Shown: positions 1 through 8,633, counted from the stretch's first letter. The stretch is DNA of 37,824 nt from Polyangiaceae bacterium (GCA_025937835.1 JAICQO010000068.1:1-37824), one strand, 5' to 3'. Notes: generated from the letters alone by a model not told the origin. Numbers and translations: made by a program.

Positions 1-117
1 GGGCTGATGGGCAGCCTGGACTCCGCCGGCGCGGGCTGCCGTGGGGTCGCTCGCGCTTCGCACTCATCACGGCTGCGGCGCATTCTGGCCACGCTCTGGA
101 AGCTGCTGCAGCGCTGA
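1..117 (+). CDS. 3' end of an unidentified protein (partial)
   Basis: Frame 1 is open from the window edge to a TGA at 115-117 and would encode the last 38 residues of a protein, ending in a basic helix-like tail (RILATLWKLLQR). About 84% of third codon positions are G or C, as in the confident genes nearby, which is the main support for coding. The gene would converge on the PEGA/TPR gene that stops at 147. No family can be recognised from so short a tail. A frame-3 reading runs on to about 241 but has poorer third-position bias and would overlap the next gene. Confidence 0.35.
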   Translation, partial: GLMGSLDSAGAGCRGVARASHSSRLRRILATLWKLLQR

Positions 118-146
118 TCGCGGCAGAACGGCTAGCGCAGGCGCAT

Positions 147-1175
147 TCAGAATTGGCCGCTCAGGCCCACGGCGCCGTAGCCGATCCACGGCTGAACGCG
201 CGTCTTGGCGCTGTCGCCCGGCTCGTCGTGGGACGAGAGTAACAGCAGCACGGTGCCGGTCACGAGCGCTGCGCCGCCGACGCTGGTCGCGATGATCGCA
301 CGCACGCCCGCGGAGCCGGTCGAATCTTCGAGGTCGCGGACGGCGGCGATGTCGTCGTCCGTGCAGCTGCCGGTGTCGTTGCAAGCGTAGGCGTCTTCCG
401 CCTGTTTGTCGTAGTCGGAGCGCTGCCAGGCGAAGAAGCCTCCGAGCGCCAGGCCCACGCCGCCGGCGCCGAGCAGGATGTAACCGGGGAGGCGCAGGTC
501 CGTCCCGCGAGCGTCCGCGGCGTACGCGGTTCCGGGCGTCGTCGTCGAGGCCGCGCCCTGCGCGGCGGACCCGCTGCTCGCGTCGAAGTCTAGCTCGTGC
601 TCGGTCACGGATTTGGGCTCGAGCACGACCTCCCAGACGAGCTGTCGATCCCCTGCGCGAGCCGTGATCGTGTGACCGCCCGCGCGGAGCCGGAGCTCGA
701 TCCTGCCGTCTACCATCTTGTAGGGTTGGGGCGGCGCCGAGCTACCTGCGCGGCGATCGGACAGCTTGACCTCGGGGTACTTCGAGGTGAGCACCACCGT
801 CGCGAGATTGCCCTTCAACAGCAGGAGATCCTGCTCGATGGCGCGGCGCTCTTCGCTCGCGATCTCGGCCCCGCCTCGGTTCAGATACTCTTCGTAGTAT
901 GCGACGGCGTCTTGATCGCGCTCCAACTTGAGCGCGCACAGCCCCAGGTTACCCAGCACCTTCCAGCTATTGCCGCTCTCCTGATACGCGAGCTGGAACT
1001 GATAGAATGCGTCCTGGTAGTTCGGCTCCTTCGCGGTGATGAGGTCCACACCGTTCTGGAAGTAGCGCCGCGCGTCGTCTTCGTCGGCCAGGCTCGGGCG
1101 AGAGAGGCCAGCCACGGCCATCAAGACCCAGGCGGCTGCCAGCGCGGCACGGGGCGAAAGGAAGGATCTCGGCAC
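147..1175 (-). CDS. PEGA/TPR-type exported membrane protein
   Basis: Unnamed myxobacterial-type envelope protein. From the chosen start it has a hydrophobic signal segment ending near SLA|DEDD, and a TPR-like stretch (DARRYFQNGV, then LGNLGLCALKL and AVAYYEEYL). A PEGA-like beta module follows (ATVVLTSKYPEVKLSDRRAG, then ELRLRAGGHTITA). Near the C-terminus two hydrophobic helices flank a short loop holding two Cys. Starting at GTG 1175 gives a normal signal peptide. An ATG at 1286 is in frame and would add 37 residues, but those codons have weak third-position GC bias (about 67%) and would put an atypical polar leader before the signal. Neither start has a clear Shine-Dalgarno. The role is probably a periplasmic or inner-membrane scaffold; no enzymatic motif is visible. 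Confidence 0.75.
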   Translation of the reverse strand: MPRSFLSPRAALAAAWVLMAVAGLSRPSLADEDDARRYFQNGVDLITAKEPNYQDAFYQFQLAYQESGNSWKVLGNLGLCALKLERDQDAVAYYEEYLNRGGAEIASEERRAIEQDLLLLKGNLATVVLTSKYPEVKLSDRRAGSSAPPQPYKMVDGRIELRLRAGGHTITARAGDRQLVWEVVLEPKSVTEHELDFDASSGSAAQGAASTTTPGTAYAADARGTDLRLPGYILLGAGGVGLALGGFFAWQRSDYDKQAEDAYACNDTGSCTDDDIAAVRDLEDSTGSAGVRAIIATSVGGAALVTGTVLLLLSSHDEPGDSAKTRVQPWIGYGAVGLSGQF

Positions 1176-1524
1176 GAGCCGACTTAGCCAGATACGCTCG
1201 AAACCCGCAAGCCGCGTCGAAAAAGCCGCGTGAGATGGCGGATTTTGCCGGGCGTCGTAATCCCGGCTGGAACCCCGGTCCGACATGATTTTCGCGTGGC
1301 CGTTCGATGCGGCCCGGGCCCACGACCGGGCAGCATATGAGCGGTCATGCCCGGGTGGTGCCCGGGAAAAATCGGCGTTTTCGCGGCGAGCTCGCGTTCG
1401 GAGTTTCGCTCTGCGTCTCGCGAGCGAGTCGATGTAACTCCTAAGAGTTATTGGGTGCCGCGCTCGTGGGTTGCGCCTGGAAGTCCGCGCGGCATCGTGC
1501 TAGCCGAGGAGCCAGGTGCAGGTG
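1176..1524. promoter_or_regulatory. Divergent intergenic region with inverted repeats
   Basis: This non-coding stretch separates the minus-strand PEGA/TPR gene from the plus-strand Cys-rich/RCC1 gene, so it should hold both promoters. Two inverted repeats are visible. One is TAACTC-ctaa-GAGTTA at 1435-1450, AT-rich against its surroundings and 75 nt upstream of the ATG at 1525. The other is a pair of CCCGGG palindromes at 1350-1355 and 1361-1366, followed by AAAAA. The first looks like an operator or promoter element; the second could be a hairpin. No confident -35/-10 pair was found. Confidence 0.4.
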
Positions 1525-3903
1525 ATGAAGCGTGCGTTCGGTGCGTTCGGGTGGAGGTGTCTGAAAGTTGCCGCGGTTGCGTGGCTATTTGCCGGCTGCG
1601 GGGGCGAGAAGCGCGATTTCGCCAGCGGCTCGGGGGGCACCACGTCGAGTACTGGCCAGGCCGGTGCATCGGCACGGGGCGGCTCGACGGCCGAGGGCGG
1701 CTCCACAGCCGAGGGCGGTGCTCCGGAGGACGGGGCCGGCGCGGGCGGCGATGCGTCGACCGATCCAACTGCCGGCGCAGCGGGTGAAGTAGCAACCCTG
1801 ACCGGTGACAAGCGCGAAGGGCTTGCGTGCACCGCGGGCTCCGAGTGCGCTTCGGGCTATTGTCGCGATGAGGTGTGCTGCGCCACCGTTTGCAGCGGCT
1901 CCTGTGAAGCCTGCGCCGAGCCGCTCACCGGTCAGCCGAACGGGACCTGCGCTCCCGTGGTCTCGGGCATGGACCCGCACGACGACTGCGAGACGAGCAG
2001 CGCCGAGTCTTGCGGCCACGACGGCGCCTGCGACGGCCAGGGCGCGTGCAGGAACTACGGCACGAATCAGGTCTGCCGAGCTGCCTCTTGCGCGGAGACC
2101 GAATACTCCCCGGCGAGCACCTGCGACGGAGCGGGTGAGTGCAGCGTCGAGGAGACCGTGTCGTGTGGCGAGCACCGTTGCAGCGTCGACGGATGCGAAA
2201 CGCCCTGCGCTGACGACTCGGAGTGCCCCGCGCAGGCGTACTGCGCGACCGATGTCTGCCGGAACAAGAAGACGGACGGCGAGGCTTGCTCGGCCAGCGC
2301 CGAGTGCCGCTCCGGCGCGTGCGCGGACGGCGTGTGCTGCGAGAGCTCTTGCGAGGGCAGCTGCGTGGCCTGCTCCGAGGAAAAGACCGGGCAAGAGTCG
2401 GGGCGCTGCGTCGTGATCCCGGCGATGCAGGATCCGGACGACGAGTGCAGCGAGGACGGCGCAAACTCCTGCGGCACCGACGGCGTTTGCAACGGCGGTG
2501 GTCAATGCCGTGTCCCTGCCGTGGGTACCGCCTGCGGAGCGGCGAGCTGCGACGGCAACAGCTTCACGCCGGCGGGCTCGTGTGACGGCGCTTCATCGTG
2601 CGTCTCGGGAGCTCCCCGGAACTGCGCAGGGAACCTGACCTGCGCCTCGAGCAGCGCCTGCCGCGAGTCGTGCAGCTCGGACTCGCACTGCGTGGCTGGC
2701 TACCACTGCGCCGACGGCGAGTGTGAGCCGTTCAAGGACCAGGGGACGCCGTGTTCCACGGGTGCAGAGTGCAGCAGCGGGTCGTGCCGCGACGGAGTGT
2801 GCTGCCAGAGCGCCTGCAACCTCTCGTGTCAGGCTTGCTCGGCCGGGACGACGGGCCTTGCCGACGGCGTGTGCGGCGCGCGCACGAGCTCAGCGAGCAA
2901 GCCGTGCACCGCGGGCGGAACCACGAGCTGCATCGACGTCACGAACAACGCCAACCACTGCGGAGCCTGCGGTAGCGTTTGCAACGGCTCCTCTTTGCCT
3001 GGGACCGCGCCCGTGTGCAGCGCTTCGACTTGCAGCATCTCTTGCCCGGCCGGCACAGTGGGCGACGGGGCGAACGTGTGCATCCCCGTGACCACCGTCG
3101 CTGCTGGACAGGGCTTCGCCTGCGGTCTGCTCACGGACGGTCACGTGAAGTGCTGGGGCGACACCGCCAACTTGGGGCTGAGCCCGTCGTCGCTGTCGAA
3201 CGTGCTGTTCAAGTCGATCACGGCGGGCTTGTCCTTCATGTGCGGTATCCGCGACAACGGGGCAGCGTACTGCTGGGGGAACAACGCGCCGACTGCGAAG
3301 TCGGGCACGTTCTATTCCATCGCCGCGGGCGAGACGCACGTTTGCGGCATCAAATCGAATCGCACGCTCGACTGCTGGGGCAGCGGCGACGGCATCGATA
3401 GCTTCCCGACCGGCACGTACAAGTGGGTAGCGTCCGGTGCCGAGTTCAGCTGCGCCGTGGTGCAGGGCGGAAACCACAACGGCCGTGGCACGTGCTGGGG
3501 TGCCGGCAAGCAGGTGTTGGATAACTTCCCCTCGACCGACAGCTCACAGACGTACTTACAGATGTGGGCCACCGGGCTCGGGGGCTGGGGAATGCGCCCC
3601 GACGGCACGATGACCAACTGGGGCCAGATCCGCTTCAACCCGCCGAGCGACACCGTCTTCAAAGCGCTGAGCCACGGCCCGTCGGCGAACCGCTGCGGGA
3701 TCCTGACGGACAGCAGCCTGACGTGCTGGGGCACCCCGGGGAGTGAGGCAATCGTTGCTCCGTCCGGCACCTTCAAGGCGGTCGGCATGGGCGGCGGCTT
3801 CGCCTGCGGCGTCAAGACGAACGGATCGATGACCTGCTGGGGCTCGAACGACCTTGGGCAAGCGCCGACCAGCGTCTCGGGGACCTTCCAGGGTTACTGG
3901 TGA
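1525..3903 (+). CDS. Cys-rich repeat / RCC1-like propeller lipoprotein
   Basis: Predicted surface lipoprotein of 792 residues. The signal peptide ends in the lipobox FAGC (lipid Cys25), followed by a Gly/Ser/Ala/Thr linker with a GGSTAE repeat to about residue 90. About 430 residues follow with three related modules of the pattern GxxCxxxxECxSGxCxDxVCCxxxCxxxCxAC. The C-terminal 270 residues hold about eight short repeats of the type F.CG....G...CWG, resembling RCC1/BNR-like propeller blades. ATG 1525 is chosen because AGGTG lies 6 nt upstream; GTG codons at 1516 and 1522 are alternatives. This kind of Cys-rich architecture is common in myxobacterial cell-surface proteins of unknown function. 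The many paired Cys suggest disulfide-stabilised folding outside the cytoplasm. No catalytic residues are recognisable. Confidence 0.85.
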   Translation: MKRAFGAFGWRCLKVAAVAWLFAGCGGEKRDFASGSGGTTSSTGQAGASARGGSTAEGGSTAEGGAPEDGAGAGGDASTDPTAGAAGEVATLTGDKREGLACTAGSECASGYCRDEVCCATVCSGSCEACAEPLTGQPNGTCAPVVSGMDPHDDCETSSAESCGHDGACDGQGACRNYGTNQVCRAASCAETEYSPASTCDGAGECSVEETVSCGEHRCSVDGCETPCADDSECPAQAYCATDVCRNKKTDGEACSASAECRSGACADGVCCESSCEGSCVACSEEKTGQESGRCVVIPAMQDPDDECSEDGANSCGTDGVCNGGGQCRVPAVGTACGAASCDGNSFTPAGSCDGASSCVSGAPRNCAGNLTCASSSACRESCSSDSHCVAGYHCADGECEPFKDQGTPCSTGAECSSGSCRDGVCCQSACNLSCQACSAGTTGLADGVCGARTSSASKPCTAGGTTSCIDVTNNANHCGACGSVCNGSSLPGTAPVCSASTCSISCPAGTVGDGANVCIPVTTVAAGQGFACGLLTDGHVKCWGDTANLGLSPSSLSNVLFKSITAGLSFMCGIRDNGAAYCWGNNAPTAKSGTFYSIAAGETHVCGIKSNRTLDCWGSGDGIDSFPTGTYKWVASGAEFSCAVVQGGNHNGRGTCWGAGKQVLDNFPSTDSSQTYLQMWATGLGGWGMRPDGTMTNWGQIRFNPPSDTVFKALSHGPSANRCGILTDSSLTCWGTPGSEAIVAPSGTFKAVGMGGGFACGVKTNGSMTCWGSNDLGQAPTSVSGTFQGYW

Positions 3904-3918
3904 TGCCGCGCAGGCTCG

Positions 3919-4557
3919 CTACGGCTTGTTGATGATCGTCCTACCGGTCTGCGGTGGGATCGGGAAGCTCACGGGCGGCAGCAGGCTCTGCCCGACGCCC
4001 AGGCCCGACACGCCGCCGGACACGATGAAGGTCATCAACTCCGAGCTCGATACGTCGATCGGCTCGACTAGCTCGCGCGGCGCCACCACCAGGTTGCCGG
4101 CGAAGTTGTACGACTGCGGCAGATAAACCGCGACGTGATCGTGGTACCCGAGCTGAGCCAGGCTCTCGCGCGTCACGAAGCCCAGGAATTTGATGCCGCT
4201 GCCCTTGGCCATGTAGAGCAGCACCGGTCGATCGAAGCTCTTGCGATCGCCCACGAACGCGCCGATCAAATCCTTGATCGACGTGTACACGAGCTTCACG
4301 AGCGGCACCTTCTTCAGGATCGCCTCGGTCGTGTCGAACACGCTCTTGCCGACCACGTTCGAGGTCAAAAACCCGGCCAGCGTGATCAACGCCAGCACGA
4401 TCACGATCCCGAGCCCGGGAATGCCGACGGGCAGGATCTGATCGAAGAGCGAGAGCAGGTAGTAGACGATATAGAAGGTGAGGGCGAGCGGCGCGGTCAC
4501 CAGCGCGCCGCGCAGGAAATAACGCGGGATGCGGCGCCAGAGCTGTTTACCCTTCAT
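3919..4557 (-). CDS. DUF502 family membrane protein
   Basis: Integral membrane protein of 212 residues matching the DUF502 family. It has two N-terminal transmembrane helices (around ALVTAPLALTFYIVYYLLSL and LGIVIVLALITLAGFL), then a conserved soluble part with typical features: IPLVKLVYTSIKDL-like text (here VPLVKLVYTSIKDLIGAF), FLGFVTRE and VAVYLPQSYNFAGNLVVAP. The biochemical function of the family is unknown. ATG 4557 is preferred because GAGGG sits about 5 nt upstream; an in-frame ATG at 4569 lacks a usable site. The start overlaps the end of pheA by 11 bp, so translation is probably coupled to pheA. Its stop lies 15 bp from the convergent Cys-rich gene. Confidence 0.9.
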   Translation of the reverse strand: MKGKQLWRRIPRYFLRGALVTAPLALTFYIVYYLLSLFDQILPVGIPGLGIVIVLALITLAGFLTSNVVGKSVFDTTEAILKKVPLVKLVYTSIKDLIGAFVGDRKSFDRPVLLYMAKGSGIKFLGFVTRESLAQLGYHDHVAVYLPQSYNFAGNLVVAPRELVEPIDVSSSELMTFIVSGGVSGLGVGQSLLPPVSFPIPPQTGRTIINKP

Positions 4558-5629
4558 CGGCCCTCGCATAGCTCCCGAGCAAGCGCACCGTCGAGCAGCT
4601 CTGCTTGAGCCGTTCGATGGCGCGCGCGACCTCCGGGTCGTTCCTGTGACCCATGACGTCCGTGAAGAACACGTACTCCCAGCGCCGGCCGAGCGCGGGG
4701 CGTGACTCGATCCGTGTCAGGTTCAGCCCCTCGTCGTCGAAGATCTCGAGCACCTTGCGCAGCTCGCCGCGCGCGTGCTTGGTCGAGAACACGAGGCTCG
4801 TCTTGTCGCGGCCCGTGCGCGGGCCATCGCTCTTGGCCAGCACCAAGAAGCGCGTGGCGTTGCCGGCGCGGTCCTGGACGCCCGTGCGGATCACCGGAAC
4901 CCCGTAGATTTCTGCGGAAAGCGCGCTGCCGATGGCGACGGCGCCGTCGTCCTTGGCTACCTCTTGTACGGCGGCCGTGGTCGAAGAGCTGCTGATGACC
5001 TCGGCGCCCGGCAGCTCGCGCGCGAGGAAGCCTCGACACTGCCCGAGCGGCTGCGGATGCGAGTAGACGCGGCGAACCTTCGAGAAATCCGGCTCACGCC
5101 CGATCACGCACAGAGACACGTCGATGATCAGCTCACCGCGGATCGAGACGTCGTTCTCGAGCAACCCGTCGAGCGTCGCGGTGACGCCGCCCTCCGTCGA
5201 GTTCTCGATCGGTGCGACGCCGTAGTTCACGAGACCGCGCGCGACCTGATCGATGACGTTGCCGATCGTCGGGAAGTCCACGCAGCGCGCACCGAGACCG
5301 AACGCTTCGAGCGCGGCGATGTGCGAGTACGTCCCGGGCGGGCCCATGTACGCTACCGTCTGCGGCTGCTCGAGCGACAGGCACGCGCTCACGATCGACC
5401 GGAAGATCGCGCGCACGCTCTCTTTGGGCAACGCGCGGCTCGGGTGAGCGCTGGCCCGTTCCTCAACTCGCTCGAGCACTTGGCGTTCGCGCTCCGGGTC
5501 GTGGGCGGGCAGGTTCGCGTCGCGCTTGGCAACGGCCGCCTGACGCGCGAGATCGGCGCGCCGCTCGAGCAAGTCGAGGATCTCGGCGTCTACCGCGTCG
5601 ATCTGCTGGCGGACGTCCTCCAAGGCCAT
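4547..5629 (-). CDS. pheA: Bifunctional chorismate mutase / prephenate dehydratase
   Basis: P-protein of phenylalanine biosynthesis, converting chorismate to prephenate and then to phenylpyruvate in the cytoplasm. The 360 residues show the usual order. An AroQ-type chorismate mutase domain covers about 1-88 (MALEDVRQQIDAVDAEILDL). The prephenate dehydratase domain covers about 91-268, with the GPPGTYSH start, IENSTEGGV and the catalytic-site motif NATRF at 257-261. A C-terminal ACT regulatory domain starts near 276 and contains GLNLTRIESRP at 301-311, the Phe-binding loop associated with feedback inhibition. Start ATG 5629 matches the normal N-terminus of the mutase domain; upstream in-frame codons are low-complexity Arg/Ala text and are not coding. 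The DUF502 gene overlaps its 3' end. Confidence 0.96.
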   Translation of the reverse strand: MALEDVRQQIDAVDAEILDLLERRADLARQAAVAKRDANLPAHDPERERQVLERVEERASAHPSRALPKESVRAIFRSIVSACLSLEQPQTVAYMGPPGTYSHIAALEAFGLGARCVDFPTIGNVIDQVARGLVNYGVAPIENSTEGGVTATLDGLLENDVSIRGELIIDVSLCVIGREPDFSKVRRVYSHPQPLGQCRGFLARELPGAEVISSSSTTAAVQEVAKDDGAVAIGSALSAEIYGVPVIRTGVQDRAGNATRFLVLAKSDGPRTGRDKTSLVFSTKHARGELRKVLEIFDDEGLNLTRIESRPALGRRWEYVFFTDVMGHRNDPEVARAIERLKQSCSTVRLLGSYARADEG

Positions 5630-5715
5630 GATTCGTGAGGGGTGAGTTCCCGGACCCGGGGATCTGTAGCACGGTCCTTCGCTCGAGCAGTCTTGTCTGG
5701 TGCGGAACCGCGAGG

Positions 5716-6408
5716 CTAGCGGCCTTTCTCGATCACCGCGCGGATCATGCTGGCCGCGTGAGCACGGGCGTAGTCTTTCCACCCGAGCAGCTCGCTCGTG
5801 CCCTCGACCACCGCGGTCCACGGATCGGGCTCGCGCTCGAGCACGCGCACGATCTGAACGGCGCGCTCGAGCGGCATGCGCTCCCGCACCGCGCGCGGTA
5901 GCCCAGCGTGCAGCACGCCCGCGCAGCTCTGAATGGCGGCGGAGAGCTGCTGCTCGCTGCGCGGCGTTTCGCGGATCGCGCTGTGCGCGCGGCTGACCAC
6001 GTGGGCCACCCGCAACACCTGCGGCGGCGTGGTCCCGCCCAGCGCGAACGCCGCCCACGTGCGGGAGATGGTCGCCTGATCGAGCGCATCGACCTCACCC
6101 CGGCCGAGCCGCTCCGAGAGCCAATCGACCAGCGCCTGCGCGGCGCGGGCCCACTCTGCCGCCGGTGGGGGCAGTGAGTCTCGCAGCCGCCTGACCTCGA
6201 CCTCGGCCTGCTCGGTGGTCTCTGGCAGGTCCGTGTCGCGCTCGAGCGCTTCGAGCTCGGCCGTGCGCGGCCGGAACGGCGTCACGGTTTGCACGGGATC
6301 GGCCGGGAAAGCCGGCGAAGATTCCGCAAACAGCGGCCACGTGTTGCCGAGAGCAAAAGACCCGCCCGCCGGGGGCTTTCCCCCGCCGCGTATCGGGCCC
6401 GAGCTCAC
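5716..6408 (-). CDS. Unknown cytoplasmic protein coupled to SCP2 gene
   Basis: Unrecognised protein of 230 residues. It begins with a disordered Gly/Pro-rich segment (about 1-40), then is mostly helical with alternating Ala/Arg/Glu (VEVRRLRDSLPPPAAEWARA, ALVDWLSERL, AVQIVRVLERE). There is no signal peptide, membrane helix or recognisable motif. The start is GTG 6408, whose bases overlap the TGA of the upstream SCP2-like gene in a GTGA junction, so the two are translationally coupled and likely work in one process. The reading frame extends upstream to 6555, but that part lies inside the SCP2 gene and is out of character. The C-terminal part (GTSELLGWKDYARAHAASM) might be a helical bundle. Confidence 0.7.
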   Translation of the reverse strand: MSSGPIRGGGKPPAGGSFALGNTWPLFAESSPAFPADPVQTVTPFRPRTAELEALERDTDLPETTEQAEVEVRRLRDSLPPPAAEWARAAQALVDWLSERLGRGEVDALDQATISRTWAAFALGGTTPPQVLRVAHVVSRAHSAIRETPRSEQQLSAAIQSCAGVLHAGLPRAVRERMPLERAVQIVRVLEREPDPWTAVVEGTSELLGWKDYARAHAASMIRAVIEKGR

Positions 6409-6731
6409 GAAAGAACTTCCGTCAACGCCTGGAGCTTGAGCGCCATGCCCATGTCTCCTTCCACCGTCAGGCGCCCGCTGAAGAACAACTGCTGTCCGGC
6501 GGCGCGCCCTTCGAACAGGTCGACGAAGTCCGAAGCGGACATGCGGATCGTACACGGCGCGGCGCCGTCGCCTTCGGTCACGCCGATCTGATCCGTCAGG
6601 TTCATGATGAACGTGCCGCCGCCATCACCCTGAATGTCGAAGCGGAACACTCCGCCGATGGTGCTGGCTTGCGCCTTGCGTTCAGAAAGCTTCTGGCCGA
6701 GCTCGAGCATCTTCTCGCGGGCGGTGGTCAT
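6405..6731 (-). CDS. SCP2 sterol-carrier-like protein
   Basis: Small cytoplasmic protein of 108 residues resembling the SCP2 (sterol carrier protein 2) fold. The family forms a hydrophobic pocket that carries lipids or acyl groups, often in fatty-acid or sterol metabolism. Family-like features are the pattern FRFDIQGDGGGTFIMNL, the acidic turn after DQIGVTEGDG, PCTIRMSASDFVDLFEG, and the C-terminal block QLFFSGRLTVEGDMGMALKLQ. The length fits a single SCP2 domain. It overlaps the downstream unknown gene by 4 nt. The ligand cannot be told from sequence. Confidence 0.88.
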   Translation of the reverse strand: MTTAREKMLELGQKLSERKAQASTIGGVFRFDIQGDGGGTFIMNLTDQIGVTEGDGAAPCTIRMSASDFVDLFEGRAAGQQLFFSGRLTVEGDMGMALKLQALTEVLS

Positions 6732-6765
6732 GCCACCTTCCTACCACTCTCGGCGTTTCGGCGGA

Positions 6766-7032
6766 TCAGAATGCCGGAGCGGGCAGGGGCGCTGCCTGGG
6801 GCGGTGGCGCCGCGGCGGGAGGCGCGCTCTCGGGCTGCGGAGCGGCCTGGGCCGCGGCGGGCGGGGCTTCTGCGGATGCGGCGGGTTTGGTCTCCGGGGC
6901 TCCGGCCAACTTTCGCTCCGGCGCCGCCTGCGCCGCTGGTGGCGGCGCGCTGTCGATCGGGCGCTCCGTCACGATCACGCAGCCGGACACCGACCACGCC
7001 AGCACTAGCCGGCGAAACCAAATAACCGCCAT
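6766..7032 (-). CDS. Small Ala/Pro-rich lipoprotein
   Basis: Predicted lipoprotein of 88 residues. ATG 7032 gives a short signal peptide (MAVIWFRRLVLAWSVSGC) with lipobox VSGC at Cys18. Reading back to 7122 would put polar text before it. The mature chain is almost entirely Ala, Pro and Gln with a few charged residues (PPPAAQAAPERK, then PPQAAPLPAPAF), so it is probably disordered and could span part of the periplasm. No family is recognised. The opposite strand is also open here only because of the composition. Confidence 0.6.
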   Translation of the reverse strand: MAVIWFRRLVLAWSVSGCVIVTERPIDSAPPPAAQAAPERKLAGAPETKPAASAEAPPAAAQAAPQPESAPPAAAPPPQAAPLPAPAF

Positions 7033-7076
7033 GCCGCCGAGCTTACACCACCAGTGCGCGACTGGCTCGCTCGGTA

Positions 7077-7119
7077 GAGCGCCCCGCCGGAGTGCGGCGG
7101 GGGCTCCCCGGAGGGCGCT
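7077..7119 (-). terminator. GC-rich stem-loop after lactonase-like gene
   Basis: An inner 8-bp perfect stem (CCCCGCCG at 7082-7089 with CGGCGGGG at 7095-7102, 5-nt loop) is enclosed by an outer 7-bp pairing (AGCGCCC at 7077-7083 with GGGCGCT at 7113-7119; the two stems share two bases and would compete slightly). It starts right at the stop codon of the lactonase-like gene. No T-run follows on the minus strand, so it may slow or stabilise RNA ends and need not be a classical intrinsic terminator. Confidence 0.45.
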
Positions 7120-8633
7120 CACTTCTCTGTGATCTTCACGAAGTAGGGCTGATCGCAGACCGCGCGGGTGCTGACGAACCCGAGCGAGCCCTGAACGTTG
7201 ACACTAAAAATCGCGATGCTGTCGGAGCCGGTGTTGGCCGCGACCAGGACCTGGCCGTCTCCAGAGACTGCGATGTCGCGCGTCTGATTGCCGCCCCCCG
7301 AGATCGTCGGGGACGCGAGCGCGGTCAGGCGGCCCGCGTTGCTGCCGCTCTGCGCGATCGAGAAGATCGCGATCGAGCCCGGCGTGGAGCCGTCGAGTGG
7401 GCTCGCGACGTACAGGAAGTTACCGTTTTCGCTGATCTGAATCGCCGCGCTGTTCAAGTCGCCCGTGTACCCGGCCGGCGGAGGGATGGCGATCGTCTCG
7501 TCGTGCACGATCGTGCCGTCTGCGTCGTCGAACGCAAAGTAGCTGATCGAGCCCTCCGTCTCGTTGACGCTGTAGAGCCAGTCGCCGTTCGGGTGGACCA
7601 CCACGCGCCGCGGACCGGTGCCTGCATCGAGCTCGATCGGAGCGTCGGCGAGGATGAGATCGCCGTCTTCTTCGATTACGTACACCGCGAGCTCGTCGGA
7701 GTCCGTGTAAGGGACGATCAGGAAGTTGTCGAGCTGCGTTACGTACGCGTGGTGGGGGCCCGCGCCGTTGCTCGCGTCGTCGAGCAGGTCACCCACGTCG
7801 CCGTCGTTCGCGATGTCGAAGGTGTAGACGTTGTCGGCCGCGCCGTTCGCGACGTAGAGGCGCTCGCCGGCGCTGTCGACCATGATCGACTGCGTGCTCG
7901 GGTTCACGCCGGACGTGCCGCCCGCACCACCTGCGCCGTCCTCTGGATCGAAAGGCACGTCGATGGCGTCGCGCTCGTCGAGCGCGCCCGTCGCAGCGTT
8001 CACACCGAAGGTCGTGATCAGGCCCTCGGACTTGTGCGTCACGTACAGCCGATCGTCGTGGATGTCGCCCGCGCTGAGCGGCGAGCCCGCGGTCGCCGTC
8101 GGGCCGGGCGTCAGCACGTTGGTGCCGCCAGCCAGCGAATAGACCTGGATCGTGCCGTTGGTGTCGGCGCAGCCCACGTAAATCAGGTAATCGCCCGCGA
8201 GCTCGGGAGCTCCGCCTTCACCGCCTGCGCCGGCGTCTGCCGTGCCACCGGCTCCTCCGGGGGCCGCGCCGCCCTGGCCGCCGGCCGCGCCTCCGGCTCC
8301 GCCTTCGAACTCGCCGCCAGCGCCGGAGGTCGGCGCCTCGCCGCCGCCCGCCGCGCCACCTTCGGACGAGCCGCCTTGTGCGGGCGCTCCGCCCTCGGGC
8401 TCGCTGCTCTGCCCGCCGGTCGCGGACGTACCACCCGTCGGGGTGGTGCCACCAGTGCTGGTCTTGCCCGCGCTCGGAGTTCCACCTTGGGCCCTGCCGC
8501 CGGAGCCCGCCGAGCCGCCGGTTGCGCTCGGAGTCGAACCCCCTCCGTCGTCGTCGCCGCAAGCGGCCAGGACCGAGGAGCCGAACAAGGCGTACAAGGC
8601 AAGGCGAGGAATCAAGCCAGCATTAGTCTTCAT
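7119..8633 (-). CDS. Lactonase-family beta-propeller lipoprotein
   Basis: Predicted surface lipoprotein of 504 residues. The signal peptide ends in lipobox LAAC (Cys25). Residues about 26-150 are a long low-complexity Gly/Ala/Ser/Thr stalk, typical of myxobacterial lipoproteins. From about 155 onward lies a seven-bladed-propeller-like domain of the lactonase (YbhE/6-phosphogluconolactonase-like) family. Repeated blade motifs are seen: YLIYVGCADTNGTIQVYSL, RLYVTHKSEGLITTFGVN, RLYVANGAADNVYTFDI, DWLYSVNETEGSISYFAF and VLVAANTGSDSIAIFSV. Family members range from true lactonases to non-enzymatic propellers, so the activity is unproven. The start ATG 8633 has AGGAG about 10 nt upstream. The 187 bp between this start and the peptidase gene stop at 8821 must hold its promoter. 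Confidence 0.9.
   Translation of the reverse strand: MKTNAGLIPRLALYALFGSSVLAACGDDDGGGSTPSATGGSAGSGGRAQGGTPSAGKTSTGGTTPTGGTSATGGQSSEPEGGAPAQGGSSEGGAAGGGEAPTSGAGGEFEGGAGGAAGGQGGAAPGGAGGTADAGAGGEGGAPELAGDYLIYVGCADTNGTIQVYSLAGGTNVLTPGPTATAGSPLSAGDIHDDRLYVTHKSEGLITTFGVNAATGALDERDAIDVPFDPEDGAGGAGGTSGVNPSTQSIMVDSAGERLYVANGAADNVYTFDIANDGDVGDLLDDASNGAGPHHAYVTQLDNFLIVPYTDSDELAVYVIEEDGDLILADAPIELDAGTGPRRVVVHPNGDWLYSVNETEGSISYFAFDDADGTIVHDETIAIPPPAGYTGDLNSAAIQISENGNFLYVASPLDGSTPGSIAIFSIAQSGSNAGRLTALASPTISGGGNQTRDIAVSGDGQVLVAANTGSDSIAIFSVNVQGSLGFVSTRAVCDQPYFVKITEK

Noticed and set aside
4547-4569. DUF502 start at ATG 4569
   Set aside because: No Shine-Dalgarno at suitable distance, whereas ATG 4557 has GAGGG about 5 nt upstream.
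5630-6058. Upstream extension of pheA
   Set aside because: The extra N-terminal text is Arg/Ala low-complexity, overlaps a supported gene and puts residues before the normal start of the mutase domain.
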